The notes beneath the pieces are model-generated. The model searched no databases. It was given only the letters and a program-made list of their open reading frames with translations, and was not told the origin of the DNA. Positions 36,284-38,139 of a DNA stretch of 38,139 bases are shown here, in pieces. Positions within the stretch are counted from its first letter, which is position 1. Every line of letters starts with the position of its first letter. The DNA comes from an uncultured Christensenella sp. (GTDB taxonomy: Bacteria > Bacillota > Clostridia > Christensenellales > DTU072). The position numbers and the translations under genes are program-made. The DNA lies in assembly GCA_905210905.1 (NCBI GenBank), contig CAJLYQ010000013.1, positions 1 through 38,139 on the forward strand, given 5' to 3'.

Positions 36284-38022
36284 TACAGTTCGGCTTTGAT
36301 TCCTTCTAGAAGCGCGTTCGCTTTTTCCGTTGCGGTTTCTTCCGAATCGGAATAGCACAAAACGTAAACTTTGAGTTTGGGTTCGGTTCCCGACGGGCGA
36401 ATGCACACGAACTGTCCGTCAAACAGGTTGTATTTGATTACGTCGCTCTTCGGCAACTCGATTTTTTCGGTTTTTCCGTTCGGATAAACGTCTTTACCGG
36501 CAAGGAAATCCGAAGTGAACAAAACCTTTTCCCCTGCTATTTCGGTAACCGTCTTTTGGCGAAGTTTCGCCATCGTAAGCGACATATCTTTCATCGCTTC
36601 CACGCCCTTGTACGCTATGGAAGTAACCGCCTCTTTGTAGTATCCGTACTTTTCGAAAAGTTCTACGAGGCGGCCGTAAAGTCCTTTCCCCTGCGCGGTG
36701 TAATAGCACACCATCTCGGCTGTCAGCATAGACGCGACTACTGCGTCTTTATCCCTTGCGTGCGTTCCCCTAAGGTATCCGTAACTCTCTTCGTAGCCGA
36801 AAATAAACGTGTATTCGCCGTTTCTTTCCCATTCTTTTATCTTTTCGCCGATAAATTTGAACCCGGTAAGCACGTTAAAAACGGTTACTCCGCCGTTTTT
36901 CGCTATTCTGTCGGCAAGCGTAGTCGTGACTATGGTTTTTACCACCGCAGGATTCGACGGCATTGTATTCGTTTCTTTAAGGCGAGTGATGATGTAGTCG
37001 AGCAGCAACGCGCCTATCTGATTGCCGTTAAGCAAACGGAACTTGCCCGAAAAATCCCTTACCGCAAGCCCCATTCTGTCGCAGTCGGGGTCGGTGCCGA
37101 TCACTACGTCCGCGCCTATCTCGTTGCCGAGCGCAATTCCCATCTCCAAAGCCGCCGGGTTTTCCGGGTTGGGGATAGGCACTGTGGAGAATTCCGTGTC
37201 CGGTTCGGTCTGTTCTTTAACGCAAGTAACGTTAATCCCGATACGAGAAAGAATAGTCGTGACCGGGATATACCCCGATCCGTGTATGGGCGTGTATACG
37301 AGTTTCATTCTCTTGCCGTATTCTTTGACTACTTCGGGCGAAAGAGAGAGTTTTTCTATCTCGGAATAATAACTTTCGTCCACGCTCTTGCCGATAACGG
37401 TGACAAACTCGTTTAAGCGCACGTTGTCAAGCCCTTTTATGCTCTCGCCGAACTTAACTTCGTCTTTTCTGACGGAAAAATAATCGGTGATTTTATCGAT
37501 AAACCCTACCACGACCGCCGTGTCTTCCGGGCTCATCTGCGCTCCGTCTTCGCCGTATACCTTGTATCCGTTGTATTCCTTAGGATTGTGACTTGCGGTA
37601 ATCATAACCCCCGCTACCGCGCCCAAATGACGAATAGCGTACGAACACATCGGCACCGGATGAACGTTTTCAAAAATAAAACTCTTTATCTTGTACGCGC
37701 TCAGCACGCAAGCGACTTCCTTTGCAAACTCAAGACTGAACCTACGCGTGTCGTAACTTATCACAACGCCCCTGTCCATCGCTTTTTGCCCGAGAGAAAC
37801 CACAAATTCCGCAAGCCCTGCCGTCGCGCGAGCAACGGTGTACGAGTTCATTCTGTAAGTGCCTACGCCCACTACACCGCGCATTCCTGCCGTTCCGAAC
37901 GCAAGCGGCGCGGCAAACCTGTCCTTAATCTCTTCCGGATCGTCTTTTATAGCGTCAAGTTCCGCTCTCTCCGCTTGATTAACCTTTTCATACCATATAT
38001 CGAAAGTCTCTTTTCCTACCAT
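36283..38022 (-). CDS. Phosphoglucomutase / phosphopentomutase-type phosphohexomutase
   Basis: 579 residues, the size of the PgcA/PGM2-like group. FGTAGMRGVVGVG leads, the phosphoserine loop is TASHNPKEYNGYKVY (Ser144), the metal loop is DPDCDR (311-316), the sugar loop is GYEESYGY and the phosphate-binding loop is RPSGTEPKLKVY. It interconverts glucose-6-phosphate and glucose-1-phosphate, the substrate of RfbA. It leads an operon with the DUF3810 protease and the SGNH hydrolase. GGAGA precedes the ATG. Confidence 0.94.
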   Translation of the reverse strand: MVGKETFDIWYEKVNQAERAELDAIKDDPEEIKDRFAAPLAFGTAGMRGVVGVGTYRMNSYTVARATAGLAEFVVSLGQKAMDRGVVISYDTRRFSLEFAKEVACVLSAYKIKSFIFENVHPVPMCSYAIRHLGAVAGVMITASHNPKEYNGYKVYGEDGAQMSPEDTAVVVGFIDKITDYFSVRKDEVKFGESIKGLDNVRLNEFVTVIGKSVDESYYSEIEKLSLSPEVVKEYGKRMKLVYTPIHGSGYIPVTTILSRIGINVTCVKEQTEPDTEFSTVPIPNPENPAALEMGIALGNEIGADVVIGTDPDCDRMGLAVRDFSGKFRLLNGNQIGALLLDYIITRLKETNTMPSNPAVVKTIVTTTLADRIAKNGGVTVFNVLTGFKFIGEKIKEWERNGEYTFIFGYEESYGYLRGTHARDKDAVVASMLTAEMVCYYTAQGKGLYGRLVELFEKYGYYKEAVTSIAYKGVEAMKDMSLTMAKLRQKTVTEIAGEKVLFTSDFLAGKDVYPNGKTEKIELPKSDVIKYNLFDGQFVCIRPSGTEPKLKVYVLCYSDSEETATEKANALLEGIKAEL

Positions 38023-38051
38023 ACTAATCTCCGAAAAACGTATTTGTTATT

Positions 38052-38080
38052 ATTCTATCACCTTTTTCTTTTTTCCGCAA
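38052..38080 (-). promoter_or_regulatory. Promoter of the pgm operon
   Basis: Minus strand TTGCGG (38080-38075), 17-bp spacer, TAGAAT (38057-38052), 29 nt before the pgm ATG. It lies directly beside the palindromic repeats. Confidence 0.65.
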
Positions 38081-38085
38081 GCACC

Positions 38086-38139
38086 GGCAACGTGGGACGT
38101 TGCATCCCTTTACGGCAACGCCGAGCGTTGCATCTCATT
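38086..38139. repeat. Palindromic tandem repeats, second locus (cut by window end)
   Basis: Two units: 38086-38113 with hairpin GCAACG-TGGGA-CGTTGC, and 38114-38139 with GCAACGC-CGA-GCGTTGC. Each is followed by CATCCCTTTAC or CATCTCATT. They belong to the same family as 19819-19943, with shorter units (28 nt) joined by GG in place of CAA. Confidence 0.88.

Overview
The window looks like chromosomal DNA from a low-to-mid-GC, endospore-lineage Bacillota, most probably an uncultured gut-type clostridium (class Clostridia, possibly Christensenellales-like). The reasons are a yabP-yabQ sporulation pair, a feoA-feoA-feoB-Cys-rich cassette of the clostridial type, an OmpR/PhoB-class two-component system, the ammonia-dependent asparagine synthetase AsnA next to AsnS, and many strong Shine-Dalgarno sites and sigma-A-like promoters. 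The taxonomic placement is inference from gene content.

Left edge (1-850): the tail of a surface protein, then an AT-rich stretch ending in a 44-nt 3' fragment of a tRNA-Arg(CCT) gene with no 5' half. That is the usual scar of an element integrated in a tRNA gene, so bases 1 to about 769 are probably the end of a genomic island. 876-4079: a minus-strand block with thioredoxin, an acidic duplicated secreted protein, a response regulator and a histidine kinase. Thioredoxin is damaged at its 5' end and abuts a patch of frameshifted gene remnants (4081-4357).

Cell-surface sugars (4618-12019): a consensus promoter drives rfbA, rfbB, a family-2 glycosyltransferase and a FdtA-like 3,4-ketoisomerase (dTDP-6-deoxyhexose synthesis). 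Facing it are three minus-strand genes: a cytidylyltransferase, a phosphomannomutase-like HAD hydrolase and a cytidylyltransferase-SDR fusion of the CDP-ribitol type. An MFS transporter lies upstream of them. A second transporter (12152-14059, SLC45/GPH-like) has a large extracytoplasmic insertion.

Housekeeping (14268-19737): one compact minus-strand run smpB-metY-metA-recF-argS, whose smpB message may be leaderless. It is followed by a repeat-rich intergenic region (19819-20459) with 31-nt palindromic tandem repeats, a double-hairpin repeat and two tandem copies of a roughly 140-nt structured element with compensatory base changes. Then come a transglutaminase-like lipoprotein, asnS-asnA, an iron-sulfur-flavoprotein-like reductase, a lipoprotein, an MBL hydrolase and a TSCPD protein.

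Right part: yabP-yabQ and a ferritin-like protein on plus; the feo iron-uptake operon on minus, divergent from a TetR regulator, with two matching palindromes around its promoter; a membrane protein; and an operon of phosphoglucomutase, a DUF3810-like membrane metalloprotease and an SGNH hydrolase. The phosphoglucomutase would supply glucose-1-phosphate to RfbA. The 31-nt palindromic repeat family reappears at the right edge (38086-38139). Minus-strand genes dominate.
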